Source: Serpentinimonas barnesii
GTDB lineage: Bacteria; Pseudomonadota; Gammaproteobacteria; Burkholderiales; Burkholderiaceae_C
Assembly: GCF_000696225.1 (NCBI RefSeq)
Contig: NZ_BAWN01000026.1
Location: 1-37,892 of the forward strand
Direction of reading: 5' to 3'
Length of the DNA stretch: 37,892 nucleotides
The notes beneath the pieces were generated by a model. It was given only the letters and a program-made list of their open reading frames with translations, did not search any database and was not told where the DNA came from. This document shows positions 9,566 to 17,922 of this stretch, in pieces (the stretch's first letter is position 1; each line of letters starts with the position of its first letter). The position numbers were made by a program, and so were the translations under genes.

Positions 9566-10066
9566 GTGAGCATACCCGACGCCGACCTCCACTTGCTGCA
9601 GCGCCTGCTGCAAGCGCAGCGCTTGGCCGCGCTGGCCACCCTGCACCGGGGCGAACCGGCGGCGTCGATGGTGCCTTTTGCGCTGCTGCCCGCGTGCGGC
9701 AGCGCAGTCATCCACGTCAGCCGGCTGGCCACGCACAGCAAAGACATGCAAGAGCAGCCGGCGGTGGCGCTGCTGGTCCAGGCCGAAGCGCAAGAGGGCG
9801 ACAACCCGCTGGCACGGCCGCGCCTGAGCCTCAAGGGCCGCGCCCTGCCCTGCCCGCCCGATTCACCGCGCTACGCCGCCGCCCGCGCCGCCTACTTGGA
9901 GCGGCTGCCCGAGGCGCTGGAGCTGTTCTCGTTTCCAGATTTTTCGCTGTTCCTGATCGAGCCGCAGTCGGCGCGCTTCGTGGCTGGCTTTGGCCGCGCC
10001 TACTCGCTCACGGCCGAGCGCTGGCGCGCCGTGCTGGCACCCACAGCAAGCGCCGCCGGGAACTGA
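9566..10066 (+). CDS. Pyridoxamine 5'-phosphate oxidase-like flavin/heme-binding fold protein (HugZ-type)
   Basis: This 166-residue protein has a PNPOx-like split barrel. The N-terminus LQRLLQAQRLAALATLHRGEPAASMVPFAL and the later segments VIHVSRLATHSKDMQEQPAVALLVQ and ARPRLSLKGRALPC are typical of the 'pyridoxamine 5'-phosphate oxidase family' proteins that include heme-utilisation HugZ/HutZ and FMN-binding enzymes. The conserved C-terminal ARFVAGFGRAYSLTAERW matches HugZ-like proteins. The true substrate (heme or flavin) is not decidable from sequence. GTG at 9566 was chosen because the open frame upstream of it is not protein-like and the domain begins right after it. It converges with the nitronate monooxygenase gene. 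Confidence 0.75.
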   Translation: MSIPDADLHLLQRLLQAQRLAALATLHRGEPAASMVPFALLPACGSAVIHVSRLATHSKDMQEQPAVALLVQAEAQEGDNPLARPRLSLKGRALPCPPDSPRYAAARAAYLERLPEALELFSFPDFSLFLIEPQSARFVAGFGRAYSLTAERWRAVLAPTASAAGN

Positions 10067-10087
10067 ACCCCCGGCAGCGCAGCTGCT

Positions 10088-11041
10088 TTAACCCAGCAGC
10101 CGCTGGCGCGCCTGCGCGTACTCGCGCTTGAGTTGCGCCACCCGCTCGGCTGCGGGCAGCACGCGGTCGATCACGCCGATGCCTTGGCCGCAGCCCCAGA
10201 TGTCTTTCCAGGCCTTGGCGGCAGCACCGCCAAAGTTCATCGCGCTCGGGTCGCTCTCGGGCAGCTTGTCAGGGTCCAGCCCGGCGTTGCGGATCGAGGC
10301 CTTGAGGTAGTTGCCGTGTACGCCGGTGAACAGGTTGCTGTAAACGATGTCGTCCGAGTTGCTGTCCACCACGCACTGCTTGTATTCGGCGCTGGCGCGC
10401 GCTTCCTCGGTGGCGATGAAGGCCGAGCCGATGTAGGCAAAATCCGCCCCCATGGCCTGCGCCGCCAGCACCGCGCCGCCGCTGGCGATGGAGCCCGAGA
10501 GCGCCAGCGGGCCATCGAACCACTGGCGAATTTCTTGCACCAGCGCGAAGGGGCTTTTCACGCCCGCGTGCCCACCGGCGCCAGCGGCCACCGCCACCAG
10601 CCCGTCGGCACCCTTTTCAATCGCCTTGTGCGCAAAGGCGTTGTTGATGATGTCGTGCAGCACCACCCCGCCCCAGCTGTGCACGGCCTGGTTCACGTCG
10701 GTGCGGGCGCCCAAGCTGGTGATGACGATCGGCACACTGTACTTGGCGCACAGGGCCAGGTCCTGCTCCAGCCGGTCGTTGCTCTTGTGCACGATCTGGT
10801 TGATGGCAAAGGGGGCCGCGGGTTGCTCCGGGTGCGCGCGGTCGTGCGCGGCCAGCGCCTCGGTGATTTCGGCCAGCCACTCGTCGAGCTGCGAGGCCGG
10901 GCGCGCATTGAGCGCCGGCATGGAGCCCACGATGCCCGCTTGGCACTGGGCGATCACGAGTTTGGGGTTGCTGATGATGAACAGCGGTGCGCCGATGACC
11001 GGAAACGGCACGCGCTGCAAGGCGGCTGGCAAGTGAGACAT
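10088..11041 (-). CDS. NAD(P)H-dependent flavin oxidoreductase / nitronate monooxygenase family
   Basis: This is a 317-residue FMN-dependent TIM-barrel protein. Motifs are PVIGAPLFIISNPKLVIAQCQAGIVGSMPALNARP near the N-terminus, AVAAGAGGHAGVKSPFALV (the phosphate/FMN loop) and LSGSIASGGAVLAAQAMGADFAYIGSAFIATEEARA. These match the 2-nitropropane dioxygenase/nitronate monooxygenase group, whose members oxidise alkyl nitronates; some are enoyl reductases. It lies 9 bp downstream of the acyl-CoA dehydrogenase and is probably cotranscribed, a neighbourhood often seen in Burkholderiales beta-oxidation clusters. The exact substrate is unknown. Confidence 0.88.
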   Translation of the reverse strand: MSHLPAALQRVPFPVIGAPLFIISNPKLVIAQCQAGIVGSMPALNARPASQLDEWLAEITEALAAHDRAHPEQPAAPFAINQIVHKSNDRLEQDLALCAKYSVPIVITSLGARTDVNQAVHSWGGVVLHDIINNAFAHKAIEKGADGLVAVAAGAGGHAGVKSPFALVQEIRQWFDGPLALSGSIASGGAVLAAQAMGADFAYIGSAFIATEEARASAEYKQCVVDSNSDDIVYSNLFTGVHGNYLKASIRNAGLDPDKLPESDPSAMNFGGAAAKAWKDIWGCGQGIGVIDRVLPAAERVAQLKREYAQARQRLLG

Positions 11042-11050
11042 AAAGTTTGC

Positions 11051-12883
11051 TTAAAAAGATTCAGGGGCCATTTCGGTCACGGCGGCGTGCCCTTGCACGA
11101 TGCTGTCGCGCTGGCTGCCAGCGCGGCTGAGCAGGTGGTCGGCATAAAAGCGCGCGGTCAGGATTTTGCTGCGCATGAAATCGGCCTCGTTGCCAGCGGC
11201 CAGCTCGCGTTCGGCCACCAGCAGGGCCCGCGCCATTTGCCAGCCCGCCACCAAGTTGCCACCCAGCAGCAGGTAGGGCACGCTGCCGGCAAAAACGGCG
11301 TTCGGGTCGGACTTGGCGTTTTCGAGCACGAACTCCAGCACCTCCAGAAAAGCCAGCCGCGCCGCTTGCAGCCGCTGGCACACGGCCAGCGCGTGGGCGC
11401 TGCCGCTGGCTTGCAGCTCGGCTTCGGTGCGCTCGATCTGTGCCGCCACGGCGCGCGCGGTGCGGCCGCCGTCGCGCAGGGTTTTGCGCCCCACCAAGTC
11501 ATTGGCCTGGATGGCCGTGGTGCCTTCGTAGATGGTGAGGATGCGGGCGTCGCGGTAGTACTGCGCAGCCCCGGTTTCTTCGATGAAGCCCATGCCGCCG
11601 TGCACCTGCACCCCAAGCGAGGCGACTTCGATGCTCATTTCGGTGCTGTAGCCCTTGACCAGCGGCACCAAAAATTCGTAAAACGCGGCGTGCTGCTGGC
11701 GCTGCTCGGCCTCGGGGTGGTGGTGCGCGCCGTCGTAGGCCGCTGCCGCCACGCTGGCCATGGCGCGGCAGCCTTCGGTGTAGGCGCGCATGGTGAGCAG
11801 CATGCGTTTCACGTCCGGGTGCACAATGATCGGCGCCGCCGCCGCCAAGCTGCCATCCACCGGGCGGCTTTGCAGCCGATCGCGCGCATAGCCCACCGCC
11901 TTCTGGTAGGCCCGTTCGGCCACCGCAATGCCCTGCACGCCCACCGCGTAGCGCGCCGCGTTCATCATGATGAACATGGTTTCCAGCCCGCGGTTTTCTT
12001 GCCCCAGCAAATAGCCTATGGCACCCGGCCCCGTGGGCAACTTGCCCGCCAGGCCGTCGCCAAATTGCAGCACCGCCGTCGGGCTGGCCTTGATGCCCAG
12101 CTTGTGCTCGATGCTCACGCAGTGCACATCGTTGCGCGGCCCCAAAGAACCGTCAGGGTTGAGCAAAAACTTGGGCACAATGAACAGGCTGATGCCTTTG
12201 ACCCCCTCGGGCGCGCCGGGGGTGCGCGCCAGCACCAGGTGCACGATGTTGGAGGCCATATCGTGCTCACCGTAGGTGATGTAGATTTTGGTGCCAAACA
12301 CCTGGTAGCGGCCATCGGGCTGCCCGGCGGCGTCGTGCAGCGGCACGGCGCGGCTGCGAACCAGCGCCAGGTCCGAGCCGGCCTGCGGCTCGGTCAGGTT
12401 CATGGTGCCGGTCCACTCGCCCGAAATCATTTTGGGCAGGTAGGTCTGCTGCTGCTCCGGCGTGCCGGCAATCAGCAGCGCCTCGATGGCGCCGTCGGTG
12501 AGCAGCGGGCACAGGGCAAAGCTGAGGTTGGCGGAGTTGAGCATCTCCACGCACGCGGCCCCAATGGCCTTGGGCAGGCCCTGGCCGCCAAACTGCACCG
12601 GGTGCTGCAAACCCTGCCAGCCGCCCTCGGCAAACTGGCGAAACGCCTGCTTGAAGCCCGGCGTGGTGCTGACCTTGCCATCGTGATAGGACGATGGGTA
12701 CTTGTCGCCCTCCCAGTTCAGCGGCGCAATCACCTCTTGGTTTAGGCGCGCGCATTCTTCCAGAACCGCCTGCGCGGTTTCCAGCCCGGCGTCTTCGAAG
12801 CCGGGCAGGCTGGCCACCTGCTCCAGCCCGGCCAGGTGCTGGAGGTTGAACATCAGGTCTTTGACCGGGGCGACGTAGCTCAT
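11051..12883 (-). CDS. Large acyl-CoA dehydrogenase (DmdC/AcdH-like, ~600 aa type)
   Basis: This 610-residue flavoprotein is of the long acyl-CoA dehydrogenase subgroup with an extra C-terminal domain, the same subgroup that contains 3-methylmercaptopropionyl-CoA dehydrogenases (DmdC). Visible features are GGWQGLQHPVQFGGQGLP, the FAD/substrate motif MNLTEPQAGSDLALVRSRA, GTKIYITYGEHD, and YYRDARILTIYEGTTAIQAND with the catalytic-position glutamate. The C-terminal domain runs from about residue 460. GGAG sits 9-12 bases before the ATG. It is downstream of etfBA, which would take its electrons to ETF:quinone oxidoreductase. Chain-length specificity cannot be read. Confidence 0.93.
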   Translation of the reverse strand: MSYVAPVKDLMFNLQHLAGLEQVASLPGFEDAGLETAQAVLEECARLNQEVIAPLNWEGDKYPSSYHDGKVSTTPGFKQAFRQFAEGGWQGLQHPVQFGGQGLPKAIGAACVEMLNSANLSFALCPLLTDGAIEALLIAGTPEQQQTYLPKMISGEWTGTMNLTEPQAGSDLALVRSRAVPLHDAAGQPDGRYQVFGTKIYITYGEHDMASNIVHLVLARTPGAPEGVKGISLFIVPKFLLNPDGSLGPRNDVHCVSIEHKLGIKASPTAVLQFGDGLAGKLPTGPGAIGYLLGQENRGLETMFIMMNAARYAVGVQGIAVAERAYQKAVGYARDRLQSRPVDGSLAAAAPIIVHPDVKRMLLTMRAYTEGCRAMASVAAAAYDGAHHHPEAEQRQQHAAFYEFLVPLVKGYSTEMSIEVASLGVQVHGGMGFIEETGAAQYYRDARILTIYEGTTAIQANDLVGRKTLRDGGRTARAVAAQIERTEAELQASGSAHALAVCQRLQAARLAFLEVLEFVLENAKSDPNAVFAGSVPYLLLGGNLVAGWQMARALLVAERELAAGNEADFMRSKILTARFYADHLLSRAGSQRDSIVQGHAAVTEMAPESF

Positions 12884-12910
12884 CTTTTATCTCCGTTTAG
12901 CAGGGTTTGC

Positions 12911-12930
12911 GGGCAGCCCAAGCGCTGCCC
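12911..12930 (-). other. RNA hairpin between etfA and the acyl-CoA dehydrogenase gene
   Basis: GGGCAGC and GCTGCCC form a perfect 7-bp stem around a 6-base loop (12918-12923), extendable by a C-G pair. No U-run follows in the minus (coding) direction, so it is not a standard terminator. It could stabilise or separate the etf and dehydrogenase parts of the message. Confidence 0.35.
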
Positions 12931-12943
12931 GTTTTGCGCAGGC

Positions 12944-13876
12944 TTACAGCGCCTTGACCAGCTCCGGCAGCGCCGTGAACAGGTCGGCTTCGAGGGCGTA
13001 GTCGGCCACGCCAAAGATCGGGGATTCCGGGTCTTTGTTGATGGCCACGATCACCTTGGAGTCTTTCATGCCGGCCAGGTGCTGGATCGCGCCCGAAATG
13101 CCCACGGCAATGTAGAGCTGCGGCGCCACGATCTTGCCGGTCTGCCCGACTTGCAAATCGTTGGGCGCATAGCCCGCATCCACGGCGGCGCGGCTGGCTC
13201 CAATGGCGGCCCCGAGCTTGTCGGCCAGCGGCGTGAGCAGCTCCTTGAACTTCTCGGCGCTGCCCAGCGCCCGGCCACCGCTGACGATCACCTTGGCCGC
13301 CGAGAGTTCGGGCCGGTCGTTCTTGGCCAGCTCGCTGCCCACGAAGGTGCTCAAGCCGCTGTCGGCCACTGCCGCCACGGTTTCGATGGTGGCGTTGCCG
13401 CCGCTGGCGGGCGCGGCGTCGAAGCCGGTGCCGCGCACCGTGAGCACTTTCACGGCGTCCAGGCTTTGCACCGTGGCCACGGCGTTGCCGGCGTAGATGG
13501 GGCGCTCGAAGGTGTCGGGGGCGAGCACCTTGGTGATCTCGCTCACCTGCGCCACGTCGAGTAGAGCGGCCACGCGCGGGGCCACGTTCTTGCCGCTGGC
13601 GGTGGCGGCAAACACGATGTGGCTGTAGCCAGCGGCCAGCGCCAGCACCTGCGCCGCCAGGTTTTCGGCCAGGCCGTGCGCCAGCGCCGGGCCGTCGGCG
13701 TGCAGCACCTTGCTCACCCCGGCGAGCTGCGCGGCGGCAGCGGCAGCGGGTGCGGCCTGGTGGCCCGCCACCAGCACGTGCACTTCTGGGGCGCAAGCCA
13801 AGGCGGCAGTGAGGGCGTTGCGCGTTGCGCCTTTGAGCGAGGCGTGGTCGTGTTCAGCAATGAGGAGTGCGGTCAT
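12944..13876 (-). CDS. etfA: Electron transfer flavoprotein alpha subunit
   Basis: EtfA carries the FAD that accepts electrons from acyl-CoA dehydrogenases and passes them to ETF-ubiquinone oxidoreductase. At 310 residues it is full length. The N-terminal half is the ETF Rossmann-like domain ([23 protein letters not shown]). The C-terminal FAD domain shows [68 protein letters not shown] and [26 protein letters not shown], the family signature. A GGAG lies before the ATG, 19 bp after etfB. Confidence 0.97.
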   Translation of the reverse strand: MTALLIAEHDHASLKGATRNALTAALACAPEVHVLVAGHQAAPAAAAAAQLAGVSKVLHADGPALAHGLAENLAAQVLALAAGYSHIVFAATASGKNVAPRVAALLDVAQVSEITKVLAPDTFERPIYAGNAVATVQSLDAVKVLTVRGTGFDAAPASGGNATIETVAAVADSGLSTFVGSELAKNDRPELSAAKVIVSGGRALGSAEKFKELLTPLADKLGAAIGASRAAVDAGYAPNDLQVGQTGKIVAPQLYIAVGISGAIQHLAGMKDSKVIVAINKDPESPIFGVADYALEADLFTALPELVKAL

Positions 13877-13895
13877 GATGGGTTGTTCTCCAGTC

Positions 13896-14645
13896 TCAGA
13901 TCACTTTGGCTTCGTTGCGCAGCTTGTCGACCAGCTCGGCCACGCTGCCGACCCGGATGCCGGCCTTGCGCGCGGCGGGCTCGGCCACTTTGAGGGTTTT
14001 GAGGCGCGGGGTCACGTCCACGCCCAGATCGGCCGGGGTCACGGTGTCGAGCGGCTTTTTCTTGGCCTTCATGATGTTGGGCAGGGTCACGTAGCGCGGC
14101 TCGTTGAGGCGCAAGTCGGTGCTCACCAGCGCGGGCAGGCTCAGGCTGAGCGTTTCCAGCCCGCCATCGACTTCGCGCGTCACGCGCGCCCGGCCCTCGA
14201 TCACTTCCACTTTGGAAGCAAAAGTGGCTTGGGGCAGCTTGGCCAAGGCGGCCAGCATTTGGCCGGTCTGGTTGGCGTCGTCGTCGATCGCCTGCTTGCC
14301 CAAAATCACCAGGCCGGGCTGCTCTTTGGCCACCAAGGCAGCGAGCAGCTTGGCCACCGCCAGCGGCTGCAGCTCGGCCTCGGTCTGCACCAAAATGGCC
14401 CGATCGGCCCCAATCGCCATGGCGGTGCGCAGGGTCTCCTGGCACTGCGCCACGCCGCACGACACCGCGATCACTTCGGTGGCCACGCCTTTTTCTTTCA
14501 GGCGCACCGCCTCCTCGATGGCGATTTCGTCAAAGGGGTTCATGCTCATCTTGACGTTGGCGATGTCCACGCCCGTGCCGTCGGCCTTGACGCGCACCTT
14601 GACGTTGTAGTCCACCACGCGCTTGACGGGGACGAGAATTTTCAT
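13896..14645 (-). CDS. etfB: Electron transfer flavoprotein beta subunit
   Basis: EtfB is the AMP-binding partner of EtfA. Its 249 residues include [81 protein letters not shown], and the characteristic recognition-loop region [23 protein letters not shown]. It is the first gene of the etfB-etfA-acyl-CoA dehydrogenase-nitronate monooxygenase unit. AGGAG (14656-14652) precedes the ATG. Two distinct palindromes (14687-14708 and 14724-14749) in the leader indicate dual transcriptional control. Confidence 0.97.
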   Translation of the reverse strand: MKILVPVKRVVDYNVKVRVKADGTGVDIANVKMSMNPFDEIAIEEAVRLKEKGVATEVIAVSCGVAQCQETLRTAMAIGADRAILVQTEAELQPLAVAKLLAALVAKEQPGLVILGKQAIDDDANQTGQMLAALAKLPQATFASKVEVIEGRARVTREVDGGLETLSLSLPALVSTDLRLNEPRYVTLPNIMKAKKKPLDTVTPADLGVDVTPRLKTLKVAEPAARKAGIRVGSVAELVDKLRNEAKVI

Positions 14646-14686
14646 GCCTTGCTCCTGTGATTGAGGGTGAAACGGCGCACGCCGAG

Positions 14687-14708
14687 TTGACGTTTACGTA
14701 AACGTCAA
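14687..14708 (-). promoter_or_regulatory. Perfect 22-bp palindrome upstream of etfB (LiuR-like site)
   Basis: The half-site TTGACGTTTAC is followed directly by its exact reverse complement GTAAACGTCAA. From memory, this sequence closely resembles the binding motif described for LiuR, a MerR-family regulator of branched-chain amino acid/acyl-CoA degradation in beta- and gammaproteobacteria. That comparison is recalled and not checked. The site is 42 bp upstream of the etfB ATG. Confidence 0.75.
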
Positions 14709-14723
14709 GATTTTACGCACACC

Positions 14724-14749
14724 AAAAATAGAACGACCGTTCTTTTTTT
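14724..14749 (-). promoter_or_regulatory. AGAACG-AC-CGTTCT operator overlapping the etfB promoter region
   Basis: AGAACG-AC-CGTTCT (14730-14743) is a perfect inverted repeat; flanking A and T runs extend it to 26 bp with one mismatched pair. It resembles TetR-family operators of fatty-acid degradation genes (FadP/PsrA type), an analogy from family knowledge. A TATAAT hexamer on the minus strand (14759-14754) lies immediately upstream and may be the -10, which would place the transcription start inside this palindrome and suit repression. No good -35 was found. Confidence 0.65.
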
Positions 14750-14894
14750 CGAAATTATAGACGCGCACGGGCTGGATGGGGTGGGATTTCTTGACCCGAT
14801 GCTGCGCCATACCCCGCAACCAGGGTAATCCCCTAGGATGTGGCAAATGGTTTGCGCGGGGGTTGCCGCGTGATCTCGGCAGTCGTGTGCGCTT

Positions 14895-16037
14895 TCATGC
14901 CGCCATGCTCCACCGCCCCTCATTGGCCGCCAGCGCCTGCTGCAAATCGCGCACCCTGCCGTAGATCTGGCGGTGCACGCCGGCCAGATCGAGCCGGCGC
15001 AGTTCGTCCGCCTCGCTGTGGCCGTTGCCGTTGGCGTCTTGCCAGATGCGCAGCCGGGCAAAGGCCGGGTCGCTGGCGTCGATGCGGCGGTCGCCGTTGG
15101 CGTCGAGCTCGGCCAGCGCCGCAAAGCCGTGCGCCGCCTTTGTGCCATGGGCCAGCCGCGTTTCAGAGCCAAACAGCTCGCGCCCGGACTCGATGCGGCC
15201 ATTGCCATCGAGGTCTTGCACCAGCAGGGCGTCGTCGCGCCCCACCCAACCCGTGCGCTCGGCAAAACCGTCGGCGGCGTGGTCGAACCAGGCCCCGCTG
15301 GCCAGCGCCACCGTCTCGATGCCGTCGCCGTCGAAGTCAAGGATGATCGGCGAGGGTACGGTCGAGGCGGTTTGGGTTTGGCGCTCGATGTGGTCGATCA
15401 CAGCGTCGAATTCAGAGCCCCAGATGTCAAAACCCGGTACGGCTCGCATAAAGCCATCAACCAGACTGTCTGTAATGTCAGACAGAGTGTTGCCCGCACG
15501 CTCGAGCGCCAAATGGATCGCGCTCGATGCGGCGACGTACATATCGCCAAATCGATCAGACAGTTGCCGCGCAGTCGCCTTCATGGCGTCCACATGACTT
15601 GACACGTCGATAGAACCGTCGGCTTTGACGCTGGCCAAGGTCAAGGCGGCACTGGCCGTCAAGGCAAGCACACCCAAGGTAACCGCAGGGGCAGCGACAA
15701 CAGCGGCAGCGCCGACGGCGGCACCGAGCGCTGCCGTTCCCGCCATAGCGGTCAGGGTTGAAGCCAGAGAAAGCGCGTCTTTGGTGTCGATTTCTCCTCT
15801 TTCTGCATAACTTTGTCGAAAATTATTGAGGTCGTTGACTATCGCCATCGGATTGAGAAGCGGAATACGCATTGCTGAGCCAATATTTGTCGCCAACCCT
15901 TGGACGGCTTGTGCGGCACCGATAGCGGCATCCAATAACTGGCCTTCGGAGAGATTTTCTACCATCGCTGTGAGCGAGGTGGATAGCGGGGCTTTGCCGG
16001 AAACCAAGGCCACGGCCTGAACGGTTGCTTTATTCAT
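14895..16037 (-). CDS. Hydrophobic-helix protein with EF-hand-like Ca-binding motifs, probably a truncated type I-secreted effector
   Basis: This is a 380-residue protein not assigned to a named gene. Residues ~85-140 are a long Ala/Gly/Val-rich hydrophobic region (TAALGAAVGAAAVVAAPAVT). From about residue 225 it has IDHIERQTQTAS, then PSPIILDFDGDGIETV and a series of EF-hand-like loops (DLDGNGRIESGRELFG, DANGDRRID, DANGNGHSEADE). This 'DxDGDG plus TGW-LFG' block occurs in large RTX and adhesin-type secreted proteins of Burkholderiales, usually followed by GGxGxD nonapeptide repeats. Here the frame stops soon after LDLAGVHRQ, so the RTX/secretion end is absent and the gene is probably truncated. 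It overlaps the membrane-protein gene upstream by 8 bp. It shares blocks of identical DNA with the gene at 16608-17378. Calcium binding is inferred. Confidence 0.7.
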   Translation of the reverse strand: MNKATVQAVALVSGKAPLSTSLTAMVENLSEGQLLDAAIGAAQAVQGLATNIGSAMRIPLLNPMAIVNDLNNFRQSYAERGEIDTKDALSLASTLTAMAGTAALGAAVGAAAVVAAPAVTLGVLALTASAALTLASVKADGSIDVSSHVDAMKATARQLSDRFGDMYVAASSAIHLALERAGNTLSDITDSLVDGFMRAVPGFDIWGSEFDAVIDHIERQTQTASTVPSPIILDFDGDGIETVALASGAWFDHAADGFAERTGWVGRDDALLVQDLDGNGRIESGRELFGSETRLAHGTKAAHGFAALAELDANGDRRIDASDPAFARLRIWQDANGNGHSEADELRRLDLAGVHRQIYGRVRDLQQALAANEGRWSMAA

Positions 16038-16611
16038 GTGGTGTTACCTCTTTCTTGAGATTGAGTCTGATCTGGTTCGCCCAGTAGAAAAATGGCAAAA
16101 TCAAAAAAATCACTATAACAACGGGCGCGGATTCTTTGGCAATCTGCAGTCTTCTGACGCTATCCTGATAGGACAGCACGATCACACCGTCGATTTCAAC
16201 CTGAGCGGCAAATTGATCCCCCGTGTAGAGATTAGGGCTATGAAACCACCACACAGTGGCCGGCCGGCTTTGCCATTCATTGAGATTGGGGGAGAAAATA
16301 CAGGTTGATCCGACCCCAGTCCAACACGAGAATGACAAGGTTCCTTGGTCGGTCTTAAGCGTAGTGCGCCACCCAGCTCGGGCCGCATCTTCAAAGTAAA
16401 TCTCCCCTGAGCTGCGCTGCAGTTGTTCAAAAGGCGGTATTTCGGTTGCCAACACATAAATTCGTGGCACCCATACCAACAATGCAACAAACGCAAACGA
16501 GACCGGTATCCGAAAATACCTATCACTTTTTGGGAAACGTCGCCATCCTTCTGCGATTCTGTTCAAGGTGGTGGGCAGGTGCGTAAGAATAGGCCACGAT
16601 TTACCGTTCAC
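16030..16611 (-). CDS. Two-TM membrane protein paired with the EF-hand protein (candidate immunity or accessory protein)
   Basis: This 193-residue protein of unknown family has a cytoplasmic N-terminus of ~30 residues, TM1 around RIPVSFAFVALLVWVPRIYVL, and a ~100-residue exported domain. That domain contains two cysteines (SCWTGVGSTC, possible disulfide) and a Trp-rich stretch. TM2 (APVVIVIFLILPFFYWA) is followed by a short basic tail. GTG at 16611 is chosen as start because GGAGG (16624-16620) sits 8 bases before it and it forms a GTGA overlap with the preceding stop codon; longer starts at 16626 and 16668 are open. Local GC content is visibly lower than in the flanks, suggesting acquisition by transfer. 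Position directly before a hydrophobic putative effector suggests an immunity role, by inference only. Confidence 0.65.
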   Translation of the reverse strand: MNGKSWPILTHLPTTLNRIAEGWRRFPKSDRYFRIPVSFAFVALLVWVPRIYVLATEIPPFEQLQRSSGEIYFEDAARAGWRTTLKTDQGTLSFSCWTGVGSTCIFSPNLNEWQSRPATVWWFHSPNLYTGDQFAAQVEIDGVIVLSYQDSVRRLQIAKESAPVVIVIFLILPFFYWANQIRLNLKKEVTPHE

Positions 16612-17378
16612 GCCGCATCCCTCCATGCTTCGCAATTCGCGCACCTCGTGCCGCCCCTCAGGCGCCAACGTTCTCCTTTGAGTAGGCTCTTGAGCGCTTC
16701 GGGGGCTCCAGTCTCTTTGTCGAACCGGGCGCCGAAGGTGTCGTTGGCCAGCCGCGTTTCAGAGCCAAACAGCTCGCGCCCGGTATCGATGCCGTCGAGG
16801 TCAAGGATGATCGGCGAAAGATAGGTCGAGGCGGTTTGGGTTTGGCGCTCGATGTGGTCGAGGGGGCGCTCACCGGGCTGGGTGTAAAAAAATCTGGAGA
16901 GCGCTTGATTGCCCGCATCGAGCGCATCGAGCAGGTCTTGCCCCAAGGGCTGGTTCGCCAGCACCAGCGCCTGGGCGGCAGTGGCCGTGATGGAGAGCGC
17001 AAGCATTGCAACCTTGACTGGGGACGGCGGCAAAATGGTGGCAAGGACGCCACTCACGCCAGCCAACAAGCCCAAGGAGGCAGCAAACCGCTCCGCCGAC
17101 GTTTCGGCTTTTAAAAGAGAGGTGAAGCTCAAAGTGGCTTGTGTGACCGCTGCTGCCGGGGCGGTGCCGGCAGCCAAACCTCGCAAAAGTGGATGAGCTT
17201 CCTGAATCATTTGAACCACTACAGCCGCAGCAGCGACTACCGCGGCGCCCATCGGCGCGACGTTCTTTGGCTGGTCTAGCCCACCCATGTAGGCAGCCCT
17301 GGCGTCTGTTGCCGCTGCCGCCACCTCGCCGGCGCTGCCGAGCGCGCTGAGATTTTTTGGAATTGCAAAAAGGCCCAT
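16608..17378 (-). CDS. Second EF-hand/hydrophobic protein, internally deleted paralogue
   Basis: This is a 256-residue protein. Ala/Val-rich hydrophobic helices occupy residues ~40-150 (MGAAVVAAAAVVVQMI; LGLLAGVSGVLATILPP; VAMLALSITATAAQALVLA), then LDHIERQTQTAS and LSPIILDLDG run directly into IDTGRELFGSETRLAND. In the paralogue at 14895-16037, 44 residues separate these two blocks, so the Ca-binding section is missing here, in frame. The C-terminus (LKSLLKGERWRLRGGTRCANCEAW) no longer resembles the family and looks like a shifted remnant. It overlaps the next gene by 4 bp (GTGA). It is probably non-functional or a minimal form of the effector. Confidence 0.6.
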   Translation of the reverse strand: MGLFAIPKNLSALGSAGEVAAAATDARAAYMGGLDQPKNVAPMGAAVVAAAAVVVQMIQEAHPLLRGLAAGTAPAAAVTQATLSFTSLLKAETSAERFAASLGLLAGVSGVLATILPPSPVKVAMLALSITATAAQALVLANQPLGQDLLDALDAGNQALSRFFYTQPGERPLDHIERQTQTASTYLSPIILDLDGIDTGRELFGSETRLANDTFGARFDKETGAPEALKSLLKGERWRLRGGTRCANCEAWRDAA

Positions 17379-17379
17379 T

Positions 17380-17922
17380 TCAGTATCCTCCGGATTTCAA
17401 CATGGCGGCAAAGCCGCCAAACACAACAAATGGAACGAATAAGGAACCCAAAAGCCCCCCCAAGCTGTCCACCCAAAATACCCGTTCCTCCAGCTTGGTG
17501 CGCGGGTACAGCTCGGCAAAGAGGATGTCTTGCGGCGAGCCGACACCCTGCAGGTTAATGGGGTAGCCATATTCCGAATATTTCTTGCCATCCCATTTGC
17601 TAGCCGAGTAAAAAGCTGTGGCCAGCATCATGGCGAGCAGAAAGTACAGCCATCCGCCCAGCCCCGAAAACTCCAGATAAACGGCTGCCAGCACCGGCGT
17701 ATTCATGACCACCGCTCGCCACGGATCAAGCAGCACCGGCAACAGCACCACCACGAACGCCGCCGTGCCAGAGATGACCCAAAAGCGATTTAACCACTTC
17801 ACTTCCCACCGGGCGATCGCTTCGTGCCAGTGCCTGCGACCCAGAACGGCCGGATCGGCCGGATCCTTGGGCTCCCTGATGCCATGCAGTTCGCGCCATC
17901 GCTCTTTGCTCATTCGCTTCAT
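17380..17922 (-). CDS. Polytopic membrane protein paired with the second EF-hand protein
   Basis: This 180-residue protein of unknown family has a hydrophilic N-terminal third (MSKERWRELHGIREPKDP) and then three to four hydrophobic segments: FWVISGTAAFVVVLLPVLL, TPVLAAVYLEFSGLGGWLYFLLAMMLATAF (one or two helices) and VDSLGGLLGSLFVPFVVFGGFAAML. AGGAG stands 5 bases before the ATG, which overlaps the ABC-remnant stop (ATGA). The stop lies 1 bp before the next start. The repeated order 'membrane protein then EF-hand protein' in this operon suggests a cognate accessory or immunity role. No motif fixes the function. Confidence 0.6.
   Translation of the reverse strand: MKRMSKERWRELHGIREPKDPADPAVLGRRHWHEAIARWEVKWLNRFWVISGTAAFVVVLLPVLLDPWRAVVMNTPVLAAVYLEFSGLGGWLYFLLAMMLATAFYSASKWDGKKYSEYGYPINLQGVGSPQDILFAELYPRTKLEERVFWVDSLGGLLGSLFVPFVVFGGFAAMLKSGGY

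Noticed and set aside
10074-10090. GCAGC-GCA-GCTGC hairpin with TTTA in the convergent gap, considered as a terminator
   Set aside because: Stem of only 5 bp and a very short T-run; insufficient support.
10133-12745. Long plus-strand open frame antisense to the nitronate monooxygenase and acyl-CoA dehydrogenase genes
   Set aside because: It spans two clear genes and their gap; composition is typical of GC-driven antisense frames.
14705-15340. 211-codon minus-strand frame considered as a continuation of the truncated EF-hand protein
   Set aside because: Its C-terminal part reads through the etfB palindromes and shows no RTX nonapeptide repeats, so it does not restore the missing end.
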